Shown: positions 29,454 to 41,625, numbered from the stretch's first letter. The stretch: DNA of 64,000 nucleotides from Plasmodiophora brassicae (GCA_036867785.1 CP145415.1:992001-1056000); one strand, 5' to 3'. A program made the numbers and translations. The notes: generated by a model from the letters alone, not told the origin.

Positions 29454-30827
29454 GCCGTCCTGAAAACACTGGGTCTGGTGACGTCGCGCTTCTCGCCGGG
29501 GAGTGCCCAGCTGCAAAGCAATATTTATAGTCCCTACCTCAGTCACTGGCCGTCTCACCCCGATTCCAAATATACGACGCTGAATGCCAGGCGCCTCTGG
29601 CGTGCTACGGCCACGTGGCTGGTATCTAAAATTACTTCAGTGCGTTTGGTTCTTTTCTTAGAATGTCCCTCTGGAACCCTTGAATCCTGCCAATTACGTC
29701 CTGGCAGGTGAATGCCGCCAGACGCCTTTACCTGCGTGCACAGCTGCCTGGGTCTGGTGACCAATCGGCCCCGGCTGCTGACACTAAACTGTCGGGCGTG
29801 CAGAGGCACTAGTCGCACTACGAAGCTGACACGGCAGTGGCTGGGCACGCAGAAGGTGCCAATCAAACATTAATAGCATCGGCTGCAAAACCGTATTCCC
29901 CCAAACACCTCTCGGTTGACGGACCGGTGTGTGAGAGTGACCCCCGGTTGCCGATACATTTGGTGTGTGGGCGGTGGCTGCGGCATTGCGACCAAATGCG
30001 TCGCCGAACGTAACGTTTGAATGGTGCGAGTTAACGTCGACACTGTAACCCGCCCTGTCGTCCTGGGCGGGACCCTGTCGAATATGGTAATCCCTTGGCG
30101 TCACTCACCCCGAATATCTGTGATGAATATTTTGGACAAGAATAAATCGTGGTTGGCGCATCCCGGCATCAGGTCCAGGATTCACTTCTCTGGCGAAGCG
30201 ACGCGCGAGCTGCCCCAACTCATTGTTGTTCTCTTATTTCTCTGCAGCGTGACCAGTCAATTCTGGCCAACCATACGTACCGAGGATGGTCTCTGTGCGT
30301 CGTGAGAGGCAGAAGGTTGGCCGGTTCTGAGGCTGGACCTGGATACCCTGAGACGCCCCAACAGCACGTCGACGGCCGTATAAGATGTAAGATGTTGCAG
30401 CACAACGATGCAGTTGACTCCAACCTCACCGCTGTGTTCGTTGATACCGTTCGATCTTTGGACGTGTGTCTCATACCACTTGGTATTAGGGCTGCTGACG
30501 ATCGACGCCAGTCGCCTGGACGCGTTGCCTTCAACAGTACTGCACGAATGTCGATATGTCGTGTTTGGCCTGCCCCAGGTTGGTTCGCTTCGTTGAAGCT
30601 ACCGTTTCACATGACGTCACATGCGGTCCCGTGGGAACGGGCAGCCGGGAACCGGTGCCAGCAGTTGACGCCTCACACACTGCACCTGGCGGCCCAACGC
30701 AGCTCTTGATGGTCGGGTGGAGGAATTGGTTAACCCGGGGTGACAGCCACGCGGACGAACTAACAGGTGACGACTATATAGGTGTTTTACGTAAGGGCGG
30801 TCCTCCGTGAATATTATAACAGGGCGA
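29454..30827. other. 1.3-kb gap between two paralogues, no gene recognised
   Basis: Short open frames on both strands; the largest with an ATG is 30021-30305 on the plus strand (94 codons with one hydrophobic stretch LIVVLLFLCSV). None has a family or splice support. The gap carries no further copy of the basic-protein gene. Confidence 0.35.
29519..29527 (-). promoter_or_regulatory. TATA-like box of small basic protein A
   Basis: CTATAAATA on the minus strand, about 70 nt upstream of the ATG at 29453. Supports the 72-residue gene model and its strand. Confidence 0.45.
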
Positions 30828-31043
30828 TCAGTTGTCAACGCGACCTTGCAGTATCGATAACGCGGTGAACTGTGGTAGCAGCAGGCTCGAGTGGCGTTTC
30901 AGCTCGGAGCGACTCTTGCGGAAGTCGGCCAGCGACACCGCGATGCCGTCCACGACCCGTTCGCTTGCGCATGTCCGCTGCCGCTTGCGGGCGTCGTGCT
31001 TGAAGGCGAGCGCCTCCACCATCGCCGGATCCATGCTCACCAT
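30828..31043 (-). CDS. small basic protein, paralogue B
   Basis: 71 residues from the ATG at 31043. It shares with paralogue A the segments ARKRQRTCASER, FRKSRSELKRHSS and LPQFTALSILQGRVDN. Substitutions are spread and mostly conservative (EAVAYEQ vs EALAFKH; VSLTEF vs VSLADF), so both copies look selected. The leader contains four 23-bp tandem repeats (31078-31169), and a TATATATA box lies near 31216-31223 on the minus strand. Confidence 0.6.
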   Translation of the reverse strand: MVSMDPAMVEALAFKHDARKRQRTCASERVVDGIAVSLADFRKSRSELKRHSSLLLPQFTALSILQGRVDN

Positions 31044-31077
31044 GCCGTCCTGTTCGCGTATGGCTCTTTCGAACGAC

Positions 31078-31169
31078 GACGCGACACGTTTGTCTCTGGC
31101 GACGCGACACGATTGTCTCTGGCGACGTGACACGTTTGTTTCTGGCGACGAGGCACGGTTGACTGTGGC
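31078..31169. repeat. 23-bp tandem repeat, four units
   Basis: Units begin at 31078, 31101, 31124 and 31147, each close to GACGCGACACGTTTGTCTCT plus GGC, with increasing divergence to the right. They lie in the leader of small basic protein B. Units abut without spacers, so this is a minisatellite. Confidence 0.85.
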
Positions 31170-31215
31170 GACGTGGCACCGTGCGCGTGAGTGAGTGTCC
31201 ACCGCCTGCAAATCG

Positions 31216-31223
31216 ATATATAT
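31216..31223 (-). promoter_or_regulatory. TATA-like box of small basic protein B
   Basis: TATATATA on the minus strand, about 170 nt upstream of the ATG at 31043, just beyond the minisatellite. Confidence 0.35.
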
Positions 31224-31536
31224 AGCCAGAGTGCGCTGGTCACACAGCACGCGACGCGTCGCTCTAAAATTAGAGCCGCCAATAAATTCTGCACAAGGCG
31301 AGGTAGTAGACGATAAGAGCAGCGCTGGCGTGCAGAGGCCGGTGACCTTCGACGGTGAGTCACGCGCCATGGCGCAGCTTCCGGTGGGAAAACGGCGACG
31401 GCATCAGAATCGTATCGGTTCATAGCTACCTAGCATACCCAGGCCAGAGCGCGCCTCGAGCGCATAGAACAGGCGCGAGTGATCGAGCTCGCGCCCCAAA
31501 CGCATACCCAAACAAGGGGCAGGTCGCCAAACAGCC

Positions 31537-34500
31537 ATGGCATCGCCGACGAGATCGCGTCGTCGCCAGCCGCGCAGCCCCGTCCGCATGACCATCTTCG
31601 ATGACTCGACGGAGCTGTCGCGTGCCCTGTGCGACGAGTTCGAGAAGCACGCCGTTCGTGGGCTCGAGAAGCTGTCCTGTCTCGAGAAGGGGCTACTCGG
31701 GCACGGGCGGCGCCGACGCCCGTCCTATAAGGTCAACGCGGGCCCGCAGCATCTGTCGTTCCGCGGGCGTACCGTCGACGCGTTCAACCACACGTTCACG
31801 CCTCGCCAGGCCTGTCTCGTGGCACATTATTCGCCGAAGGGATCCGTCCCGGGGCGATTCACCTGGAACACCGACGCGTCCGATGTCGCAGACATTCGCC
31901 GGCAGGCGCCGGACATCCCCGAGTTCCATTCCGACAGCGTTCTCGTGCGCCAGAAGGACGCCTACCGGCTCATGATCGTCATGATCGGCATGCTGCGTGC
32001 CGACGGCGTCTACTTCGCGAGGGTCAGCCCTGACAGCGACGCCGTCGACGTCTACATCATGCGTGACGAGCGCCTAGAGCGCGTCAAGCTCCATGACGAC
32101 AGCGCCCTGCTCCAGTACACAGACCGGTCGTATCGTCAGCTGACCGCCAAGTTCGCTGTGAACGCCCGCGAGGTCATGCTTCGCTACGTGAACGAGATCG
32201 CCTCGTTGACGAAGGCAACGGAAACGGACGATGACGGCAACGTCGTCAAGCTGGTGATCACCGACGCCAGTGATGCATCGATCACGTACGAGTACGACGC
32301 ACGAGGGCGCCTGGTGAATACGATCTTCAAGGACGTCCAGTGCGATGATTCGTTGTCGGACGAGGAATACGACGACGAGGATAGCGATGACGATGATTCC
32401 GACGACGACGTGTGGAGCTTGGAAGATCAAGATCGTGCCGACGATATTCCTGAGGAAGACGACAGCGATGTCCCGGTCCTGGAGGCGTTGCCGGCTCCGA
32501 GGGCGCCCATGGCACCCGAGGTGGCACCCGATATGGCGGCCCAGACATCGCCACTGGGCACTCTGGAGCAGCAGCTGGCAGCGGCCGCTCCCTTGTACCC
32601 GTCGTACGATTCGCCGCTGGATCCGATGCCTCCTGGCATCATTGTCCCCACTGCTAGCGATCTAGCGGACAATGGCATGGTACCGATGCCGTTTGATGAT
32701 GACGACGTCGGTCGCCCGGTTGCCCGCAGCGAATCCGGGCGCGACGAAGTTGGCCACCCTGTTACCCAGGAGGACGCCGGACGCCCTGTTACCCAGGAGG
32801 ACGCCGGAAGCCCTGTTACCCACAACGAAGCCGGGCGTCCAGCTACACATGACGACATCGCTGCTCCACCGAATGTCACGACGACGACGCCTGCCTTGCC
32901 AACTGACCCAGGACATCCTTTGCCAACGGTCGCAGGTGATGACGCTATGTCGCCGAACCCACTTGGTCGTACCGATGATGGTGACGGGCCTGAGGCAGGT
33001 GACGATGGCGTTATGCCGCGTGGAGATGATGATCGTCGTGTCGCACCGACCGTTTCGGAACCCGAGCCGCGCTCGCTTCTGACAAGGTTGTTCGGAAGGA
33101 AGCCGAAGCCCAGCATCGATGCAGCGGTGCGCGATCCTGATTCAGGTCGGCATGCTGTTCAGCCGCCATCCAACGATCACGACCCAAGGCACAGCAACGA
33201 GCGCCCGGACGTCACTGCTGGTGACCCCAGCGCTATCAACGGCCGGGATCCAGGAAGCGGACGCCGTCCCGACCAACAGGCGTCGCTGCCACGAACCGGT
33301 GGTACGGGCGACGATGGACGTGGTTCTCCATTGGAACGCGAGCGCCCTGTCACGATGGCTCACAGGGTGCCTCCTGAAGCAGGCGCCGCCGCCGCCGTGC
33401 CACATGGCCTCCACGATTCGGCCCCTGATGATCGCCAGAACATGCTCCGTGGATCGGATCCACCATCGTCCAGAAGGCAGCCTGCCGTTTCAGACGACCG
33501 CGAGCACCCTCACGTCGGGGACGCTGACGGCGCTGGTCACATTCCCAGCGGCAAGCTGGGCCGCGTTCCCCTGGCGCCTAGGTACCCGGCACATGCTTCG
33601 GGACCCAACGCGGATCCCGCTGCGCACGGCAATGCTCGTCCAGTGGACCGTCACCCGGATCCGCAATCGGCATCCAGCAACGGCGACAGCATGCCGCCGC
33701 CTTCGATCAGCCATCATCCAGATCGCGGCTCTCGACCCGCCGTGCCAAATGGCCTCCACGACTCGGCCCATGATGATCGTCCGACGGTCGCTCGTCAGAA
33801 CATGCCCCGAGCATCGGACCCATCATCATCCGGAAGGCAGCCTGCCGTTTCAGACGCCCGCGAGCGCCCTCACGTTGGAGACGCTGACGGCGCTGGCCAC
33901 ATTCCCAACGACAAGCTGGGTCGCGTTCCCCTGGCGCCTAGGTACCCGGCACATGCTTCGGGACCCAACGTGGATCCCTCTGCGCAAGGCAATGCTCGTC
34001 CAGTGGACCGTCACTCGGATCCGCAATCGGCATCCAGCAACGGCGACAGCATGCCACCGCCTTCGATCAGCCATCATCCAGATCGCGACTCTCGACCCGA
34101 CGCGCCAAACGGCCTCCACGACCCGGCTCCTGATGATCACCTGCCTGCCGTTCGTCAGAACATGCTCCGTGCATCGGATCCACCATCGTCCGGAAGGCAG
34201 CCTGCCGTTTCAGACGACCGCGAACGCCCCCACTTTGGGGCCGCTGGCGGCGCTGGTCACATTCCTGGCGACCAGTTGGGACGCCTTCCCCTGGCGGCTA
34301 GGAACCCGGCGCATGCTTCGGGACCCGACTCGGATCCGGCTGCGCAAGGCAATGCTCGTCCAGTGGACCGTCACTCGGATCCGCGATCGGCATCCAACAA
34401 CGGCGACAGCATGCCACCGCCTTCGATCAGCCATCATCCAGATCGCATCTCTCGTCCTAGTGGAGATGCCCTGCCTGATCATCCATACGGCGCGCCGGAC

Positions 34501-37500
34501 AGGAACGCCGATCCTGATGGTCGTCGCCCGAACGTCGCCGCCGAGGTCCCGCCACGCTCCAGCCCAGATCTGGGGTCGCAGCACTCCAGTCGCCCTGACG
34601 CTCGCGTCAACGTTCCCGCTCAGAACCCCACCCGGTGGAATGCTGACGAACCTGCTGCTGCTGACCGTCCATCGTCTCCGGGATCGCGGCGACCCGACAG
34701 AAGCCGTCCTCCACACGTCGGCCTGGATGGTCCTCGGCAAGGGCAGCCTCCAGTGACGCGCTTCGGTCGTCCCCAGGCCAGTGACTCGCACCCGTCCAGG
34801 GCCAATGATCAATACGTCAAGCCCGACGATGTGAGCAGCAATGACGTTGCTGGGCCTCGCCCTGCGTCATCGCAGCATGCCAGCGATTCTGGGCCCTCCC
34901 GGGACCTGCAGCATAGGCCGGTTATCGACAGCAGACGTCCCCATGGAAACGATCGTGCGGGAAACCCACAAGACGGCAAGCTGGGCCAACATCGTCGTGA
35001 CGCTGCCCCAGAAGCGGTGTCCCATGATGTGCCACGTCCTCCAACAGGTGCAGTCCCTGCCCCGGCACAGGCGTCTCGTGCTGCGCCTCGTTCTCCCACC
35101 AGCGCCGTCCCTGAGCCTGGTCGCGTTCACGACCCATCCGGGAACGGGAACCGGCCTGCCAGTGGCGACACGCGACCGCGTCTCTATCAGGCGCCGCCCA
35201 ATGCGCCCGCTGGTCATGATGACCGCCAACCCATAACAGATCGCCATGGTGCAGGTCTTCACCCTCCACACGACACGCCCCGGAATCAGGTCCCAGATGG
35301 CCATCGCCGAACGTCACCTGCCAATACTGTGCTGGACCCGAATTCGGGTGCGGGTCGACCCGTCCCGGAACACGACGCCGGCCGTCCAGCTGCTGCCAGG
35401 ACCGGGGCATCGCCCGACCTCAGTCGTTCCTCGGGGCCTGTCGATCGTCGTGACTGTCTCGATCAGAGTACTCCATCAGGTCGCCGTCCTGATATGTCCA
35501 ACAGCGTGCCGTCAAGTCAGGACGGCACTGGTGTCCCTCAAGGCCCAAACCGCAATGAGCACCCGGCTGCCAGCCTCCATCCTGATCGGCGAGCACACGA
35601 TCGCGACCCAGATGAACGTCGTCCTCGTCTGGAAGAGCACCACCCGAGCCGTGCTGGTGGCTTGGACGGCCGTCGTGCAGATGCTGACGAGCCCGCCCCT
35701 GAGGATCGTAACCGCGATCCGAAGCCGAGCGGTTCTAGACCTACTCCAGCTGGGCGCCGTCTTCCCGAGCCATCCAGGAACGCGCCTCCGGGTTCTGACG
35801 CCAACCATGAGCCTCGTACGAATCAGCACCTGCCCGAAGATCGTCATCGTCGTGCACCTGCGATCGCCTCTCCGCCAACATTACCAGAGGAGCGCCGTCA
35901 CCGGGAACAGCACCCGCCTGACGATCGCGAGCAGGGTCCACTAGCACATGGATCTAGCCCGGCGCCAATGGAGCGTCGCCATCCAGGGCCATCCGACGAC
36001 GTGCGTCCGATGCCCGACGTCAACATGGAGCCACGTGCCCCTGGCCGCGACCAAGCGAACCCGTCCTCTCCTGCCGCAGGTCATCGTACGTCGTCCCCGG
36101 ACGACTCGCCGAGCTATGCTGCCCAAGAGGCACCTCACGTGAGATCCCTGCCCGGCGCTCGCCATACGAGTGGGTCTTCCCCGACGCCGTCTGGACGTCC
36201 CGGGATGGCCCCGCCTGCCGACGACACGGGCGGTCGTCGTGCGCCCCATGGGAACCAGTCGGGCATGCCCTTCAATCGCGATCACGGCCCCGGATCGTCT
36301 GGCGTTCCAGCGGAGCGTACGTCCCAGAACGCGACCCCAGACAGGAACGAGGACAGCGCTCATCGGGTCCCGTATGAAGCAGCAGCAGCAGCAGTGCCTG
36401 ACAATGGGCACCGTCTGCCAGAGATGAACCGATCGGCGCCTGGCTCCCTCGACCCAGCTGGACGCGATCGCAATGCATCGCCGGGTCAGCGTCGTGACGA
36501 CGGATCGCATCCCAGGGCGCCCGAAGATCGTGGTCATGCTCCTGATGAACGTGGTTATTGTCCAAAGGTGCACCAAGCGAGCTCTGTGCCACCTGCCGGT
36601 CCCGACCACAATACTGCTCATCGTGGCACCCCAGGCCGCGTTCAGAACGGTGATGTCCCGCCACATCAGGAGCCGTCTGCCAGCGGGGGACGACCGGGAG
36701 ACCTGTCGCGTCCGGTGCAGCGCGATCAACAGGATGGTGTCCAGCGACCATTGGGGACGTCGCCGGCTCATCGCGCCCCTATGGCGAGTGCGTCGCCCAG
36801 CAACGACACGTTCGACGTCAGCGATCCCGTACGCCACCATGCTGATGTCGCCCCGGATCGCCAAGGTCGTGATGCCCCTCGTGGAAACGACAACGCGACC
36901 GACCGCCCTGACCGGCGCGTCCGGGAGCACGACCCAGCACAGGGGGATCACAAGAGCAATCGGCATCCGCCTGTGCATGCCGACGTGGCGGACGGGCACG
37001 ATCCCAGGCAGCGTCAGGCCAGTCGCGATCATGACGCCCATCACCCGCAGACGGGTCAGCACCCGGACCAACGTCCAGGCGCGTCAGCTGCTCCACCTGT
37101 CGCTGGCCATCGGGACGACCCGGATCGTCGGTCGCCAGCTGTCGGGCATGGCCGGAACGACGACGTCGACGCTGGCGATGACTCGCGCCGTCCAGCGCAC
37201 AACCGACCGGGCTCCGATCCACCTCGTCATGCAGGATTGCTATCCCGGTTGAATCCTTTCGCCAGGAAGCCTGAGATGCACGCCGTCGACGACGACGATG
37301 CTGCCGATGGCAAGAACGACAGGCCACGTCCGCGTTCAGACCGGACGACGCCTGCGGCGCCTAATGGACCGACCACTCGTCGTCCCAGTGACCAACCATC
37401 TGGACATCGCCTGGACGACGGCGACGTCAAGAACCCTCGTCGGGGACTCTTCTCCCGACTGTCGAACCCGTTCACCGAGGCAGGCGACGACCGTGGACGT

Positions 37501-39293
37501 GATGTCGCTGGTGGAGTGCCTGCCGGCGCCGACCGATACGGCTCCCGTTACGAGCAACCTGATGAAGATCGGATCAACGCGACGCCAACGTCGGGTCGTG
37601 GCCCTTCGACGCCAGTGGAGGAGAACGCAGACCGATCAGGTCCCGTTGATTCGGAAAGGTTTGATGATAGGTGTCGCTTGAGTGCTGATCTGTCCTGACT
37701 TGCTTGCTTCGCAGGCGACACCCCTATCAGCAGCGGCCCTTTCTTGGCGATGACAGGGACCCTGGCGACGGCGGGCTGGTCGACCGCCCCTTTCCACATG
37801 GACGGGACCAGGAAGCACGTTCGATGCCTTCCAACGATACCAGGTCTGGCGACGTCCCCGATCATGAGGACCTTCGCGACGACAAGCGTGACCACGGCGG
37901 CGATCATCGCGACAAGGTTCCCAGCCAACCACCAGCGATGCCTTATGGAGACGCTCCTGCCCCGGTAACATCTGGACGCGAGCGGTCACCGCCTTCGTCT
38001 GGCCGCGCTCAGAACCAGGACGACGGGGCCCATCCTGATCGCCAGACTCACGACGCGAAGGCCGCCGGCATCGACCGTCGTCTTCGTCCTGGCCGAGACG
38101 ACCATTCGAAGCGTTCTGCCGATGTGCCAACGTCGAACGGGGCGGCGCCCTTGTCCGACACGGCTTCGTCTGCTGCTCCAGTTTCCGGTCCTGTACGTCA
38201 GCATGGTGACGCGAGGCGGACGGCTCCTGAGGCCTTCGCGACTCGTCCATCCGATCTGAACCGTGACCCGAACGCTGGCCATCCTAGCAGCGCAGACGCG
38301 GTGCACAACGCGTCTCAAACCGGACAACCTGATGGGCAACGCCCGATCCGTCCATCCGGTCCTAGTGCCGAGAACGTTGGCCGTGCTGGCGGCGCCATAG
38401 CGCCAGAACGAGTTGCCCCAACTGACAACGACGACCTGGGCACCGTCCCGACGGACGGATCGAGTCGGCGTCATCCAGTGTCGAATACCAAGCTGGCCAA
38501 TGGGGACGAACCCGAACCTCGAGGGCGACGACGCCCTAACGCGGCGCCACTAGGCGTCTCGAGACCGACGTTGGCAACGCTGGCGAGGGATGCTGTCGGT
38601 GATGAGCGTGACGATTTCGGTTCGCCTCCTGCAGGTGGATATCAGGACGGACACAGCCCGTTCGACGTTAACGACGCGGTAGGCCGACCTCAGGCGGCTG
38701 CTGGTCACGACGGGTTCCAGCCCGGTCGCGAGCTTGGCGCTCCTGAAGAAGCCGCGAGCAGTGACCGCGACAGAACAAGCCCAAGCGGGAAGGACGAAGG
38801 TCGCCCGGCACCGCCTGCGAAAGGACCTGCTCCACATGGTGCCAATTCGGACGGCGCTGTAAGCAAAGACGCGTTGCGGCCGGCCCCTACCGGTGGTGAC
38901 CTCCACGACCCAACGGATCGTCCACCTTGGTCAGGACCTGAGAAGGAGGTGGCGTCGAAGGCAGGTCCAAGAGGTGACGACGCGGACTCTAAGGCATCTA
39001 CGACGGAGGATCTCCCGGCGAACGCGACGACTGACGAGCGGTACCGCCCGTCCCCACCGACGTTAGCAGGAATGGCGCACGACGCATTGTCAGACGCTGA
39101 GCGACGCGACCGCTCGAACAAGGTCGAGGCTCAAGATGAGCAGACCCTTCCGGACGACGACCTGGATCGTCTCGAGGATGGGCTTCTGGGCACCGAAGAG
39201 CCTGCGTTCGGTGACCAGGCCACAGTCGGCGCCCCGGTGGAAGATGCCATGACCAGCTGCTGGTCGTGGCTTTGTGGTGGCATGGATCAATGA
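31537..39293 (+). CDS. giant, mostly disordered protein with long internal repeats
   Basis: Two exons, 31537-37670 and 37715-39293, joined by a 44-nt intron, 2570 residues. Only the first 260 residues look folded (for example DAYRLMIVMIGMLRADGVYF and SITYEYDARGRLVNTIF). I recognise no family there. An Asp/Glu tract follows (DDEDSDDDDSDDD), then over 2200 residues of Pro, Asp, Arg, His, Ser and Gly with almost no hydrophobics. Three long repeats of 115-120 residues start near 33400, 33745 and 34105. Shorter repeats (PVTQEDAGR) lie at 32755-32840. LLTRLFGRKPKP near 33075 recurs as LLSRLNPFARKPE and LFSRLSNPF near 37240-37470, a spaced basic-hydrophobic motif. A scaffold or condensate-forming role is only a guess. 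Confidence 0.8.
33400..34460. repeat. three in-frame repeats of about 345-360 bp
   Basis: Units begin near 33400, 33745 and 34105 inside the giant gene. Each carries GLHDxAxDD, RQNM, SDPxSS, RQPAVSD, GHIP, LGR, PAHASGP, NARPVDRH and GDSMPPPSISHHPDR. Units 2 and 3 have about five extra residues near the start. DNA similarity is high enough that both other frames of the strand also stay open. Confidence 0.9.
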
Positions 39294-39426
39294 ACTGTGC
39301 GGCACGTTGTCTGTTACATTGGGCTTAGACCGTCCACGACAGGCGAACACGTGGCGGTAGACGCGCCGTATGGGCACGTTGGACGGCATCGGAAGGCCAC
39401 TGCCACGACCGACACTGCCCGACAAT

Positions 39427-40326
39427 TTATGTTGCAGGATCCTTCTCGGGATGTGCCGCTGCCGCTCTCGGTTGCTCTTCATCGTCATGGTCGCCCTTCC
39501 AGGCGAGCAGCAGGATATTCGAATCCAGCTCGTCGTCGACCTGGTACAGCGCCACGTCGTCGAACACGGTTCTGAGCGTGTCGGCGACAGCGTTGCTGCG
39601 GTCCAACGCGTTGTCCATGTCGAAACAGTTCATGATGAACGTGGCGCCGGTGCTCTTCAGGACACGGTACGCCTCCGCGAAGAACGTCATCGCAGAGGTT
39701 CTTCCGATCCCTGACTTGGAGCCGATGTAGACGTCGCTGATGACGATGTCGAACGCGTCACTCGGGGCGCCCGCTAAGAACGTGAACGCGTTATCGCATA
39801 CGTAACGAACGCGGACGCCATCGTCGGGTACGACGAATCGTCTGGTGATCTCCAGCGCGTCATTGCTGATGTCGACGGCTGTCAGCGTGTAGTTGATGGT
39901 GCTCTTGCTCAGCAGGAAGGGCAGGGACCCGCCTCCGAGCCCCAGGAGGAGAACGTTCGGCGACGTGGCGTCCTCGATGACCGCCTGCGCTATGGCCTCA
40001 ATGTACTGCAACGTGGACCCGTCGGACAGGTCGATCCAGGTCTGGACAATGTGGTCGGCGCGCTCATCGGGACTCCACTTCGAGTTCACGACCTGAATCA
40101 CGTTCCCGTCCGCGCTGGCGAATGCGGCCAGGTCGGCGCCGCAGTAGACGGTCGTCATTGCATCGGGCGCAGGTGGGCACCGCGGCGCCCCACTTCTCCA
40201 GAACACAATGAAGGACGACACCAGCGCAACCGCGACGCTGCTGAACGCGATCAGGTGTCGCGCCTGGAACCCTCGGTCAACCTGCCGGTTGGGCGTTGTG
40301 GTCGATTTCCTGGCTGCTGATGACAT
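39427..40326 (-). CDS. membrane-anchored SAM-methyltransferase/spermidine-synthase-like protein 1
   Basis: 299 residues, single exon, from the ATG at 40326. An N-terminal span (LIAFSSVAVALVSSFIVFW) leads to a Rossmann domain with motif I VLLLGLGGGSLPFLL, the acidic strand end LTAVDIS, the post-motif FDIVISDVYIG and AYRVLKSTGATFIMNCF. This order fits the spermidine-synthase/class I methyltransferase fold. The polyamine-binding residues typical of true spermidine synthases are not evident. It is paralogous to the next gene, 114 bp away on the same strand. Substrate unknown; the catalytic domain faces either the cytosol or the ER lumen. Confidence 0.75.
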   Translation of the reverse strand: MSSAARKSTTTPNRQVDRGFQARHLIAFSSVAVALVSSFIVFWRSGAPRCPPAPDAMTTVYCGADLAAFASADGNVIQVVNSKWSPDERADHIVQTWIDLSDGSTLQYIEAIAQAVIEDATSPNVLLLGLGGGSLPFLLSKSTINYTLTAVDISNDALEITRRFVVPDDGVRVRYVCDNAFTFLAGAPSDAFDIVISDVYIGSKSGIGRTSAMTFFAEAYRVLKSTGATFIMNCFDMDNALDRSNAVADTLRTVFDDVALYQVDDELDSNILLLAWKGDHDDEEQPRAAAAHPEKDPAT

Positions 40327-40440
40327 TTGGCAAGCAGTTGACGCGCCCAACGCGACGACGGCCAGCAGGAGAGGCCGCAGTGTTATCGAACTGATACAAT
40401 GGGGTTGCTACAGTTTACTCAGTGGCAAGGTGCCCTGATG

Positions 40441-41484
40441 CTATAGGTCCTTCTGGGCGCCATCGTCGCCAACTTGTTTCGTTTCGTCGGCAGGCTTGCC
40501 CTCGTCATGGGCGGCGACCTTCTCTGCGGTGCCCGGCCCCGATTCGCTGTGGGCGTCGCGTTCCGATTCGCTGTGGACTTCGGGTTCCGATTCGCTGTGG
40601 ACGTTGTCGTCCACGTCGGACAGGGGCTGCTTCCATGCGAAGACCATGTAATTCTCGGTCTCGGCGTCGACCTCGTAGACCTCAACGACGTCGAAGACGG
40701 CCTCGAGCGCGTCCGCCAGCTGGTCCACGTCTTCCAAGGCATCGTCCATTGACATTCCGTTGACCATGTAGACGCCGTTGGGCTTCAGGACGCGGTATGC
40801 TTCCTCAACGATCATGCCCGACGTCATGTACTCGACCTGGTTGTCTCCAACGAAGACGTCGTTGACGATGATATCGAATTCCTCGTCGCTGGACTCGCTG
40901 AGGTACGCGTCCTCGTTAGCGTGCACGTACGAGATGTGATCGGCATCGTCCTTCATCGTGTAGTTCCTGGCGAGCTCGATGACCTCGCTGCTTTCGTCGA
41001 CGACGGTCAACGTGTACTGGTCCTTGACGCGCTCCAGCAGGAAGGGTAGGCACCCGCCAGACGACCCCAGCATGAGGATGTCGGGTTCCCTGCCGTCTTC
41101 GGCAATGGCGTCGGCAATGGCAGCATAGTGCGGCAGCGTCTCCAGCGACTCCTTGTTGATCAAGCATTGGACTTTCGCCGGGTCCGCCGCCCAGATCTTG
41201 TTGTGGACAATCTGGACGTTCTGACCGCTGACGAAAGCGCTGAACTCGTCCCCGCAGAACGCCATCTCCATGTTGGGCGGCGCAGCCGGGCAGGGCGACG
41301 GTGCGAACGGCGACATCCAGAAGACGACGACGGTGGCGATCGCGGCAACAGAGGCGCTGATCACAAAGTACCGCAGGTCGATGATCTGCCGGGGAGCAGC
41401 GACCTCATGCGCCACCTTGATCTCCTTCTTGACAGCATCGGAATCGCTGACAGCAGGCGCGGTCGCTTTCGTCGCAACGGCCAT
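40441..41484 (-). CDS. membrane-anchored SAM-methyltransferase/spermidine-synthase-like protein 2
   Basis: 347 residues, single exon. Same plan as its neighbour: N-terminal span YFVISASVAAIATVVVFW, motif I ILMLGSSGGCLPFLL, LTVVDES, FDIIVNDVFVGD and AYRVLKPNGVYMVNGM. Motif I has SSGG where copy 1 has GLGGG, so SAM binding may be altered. A 55-residue acidic tail with three or four HSESE/HSESG repeats follows the domain and is absent from copy 1. The pair arose by tandem duplication and has diverged substantially. Confidence 0.75.
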   Translation of the reverse strand: MAVATKATAPAVSDSDAVKKEIKVAHEVAAPRQIIDLRYFVISASVAAIATVVVFWMSPFAPSPCPAAPPNMEMAFCGDEFSAFVSGQNVQIVHNKIWAADPAKVQCLINKESLETLPHYAAIADAIAEDGREPDILMLGSSGGCLPFLLERVKDQYTLTVVDESSEVIELARNYTMKDDADHISYVHANEDAYLSESSDEEFDIIVNDVFVGDNQVEYMTSGMIVEEAYRVLKPNGVYMVNGMSMDDALEDVDQLADALEAVFDVVEVYEVDAETENYMVFAWKQPLSDVDDNVHSESEPEVHSESERDAHSESGPGTAEKVAAHDEGKPADETKQVGDDGAQKDL

Positions 41485-41625
41485 CGTTCCGGTCTAGATC
41501 CAGGAAGGTATGTGACTCGTTGCGGGCGGGCGAGAACAACGAGGTCGCGCGCACTGAAACGTCAGCACCGGAGCCCACGTCGGAGCGTCACGTTACCGGG
41601 TGGCGCAACACCAAAAAATGGAAAT

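Noticed and set aside
31078-31169. Possible CRISPR array
   Set aside because: Units abut directly, diverge progressively and have no spacers; the genome is eukaryotic.
33119-35944. Long overlapping frames (545 and 232 codons plus antisense ones) inside the giant gene
   Set aside because: They repeat with the same period as the in-frame repeats and are by-products of the biased composition. Only the 31537 frame runs the full length and splices in phase to 39293.
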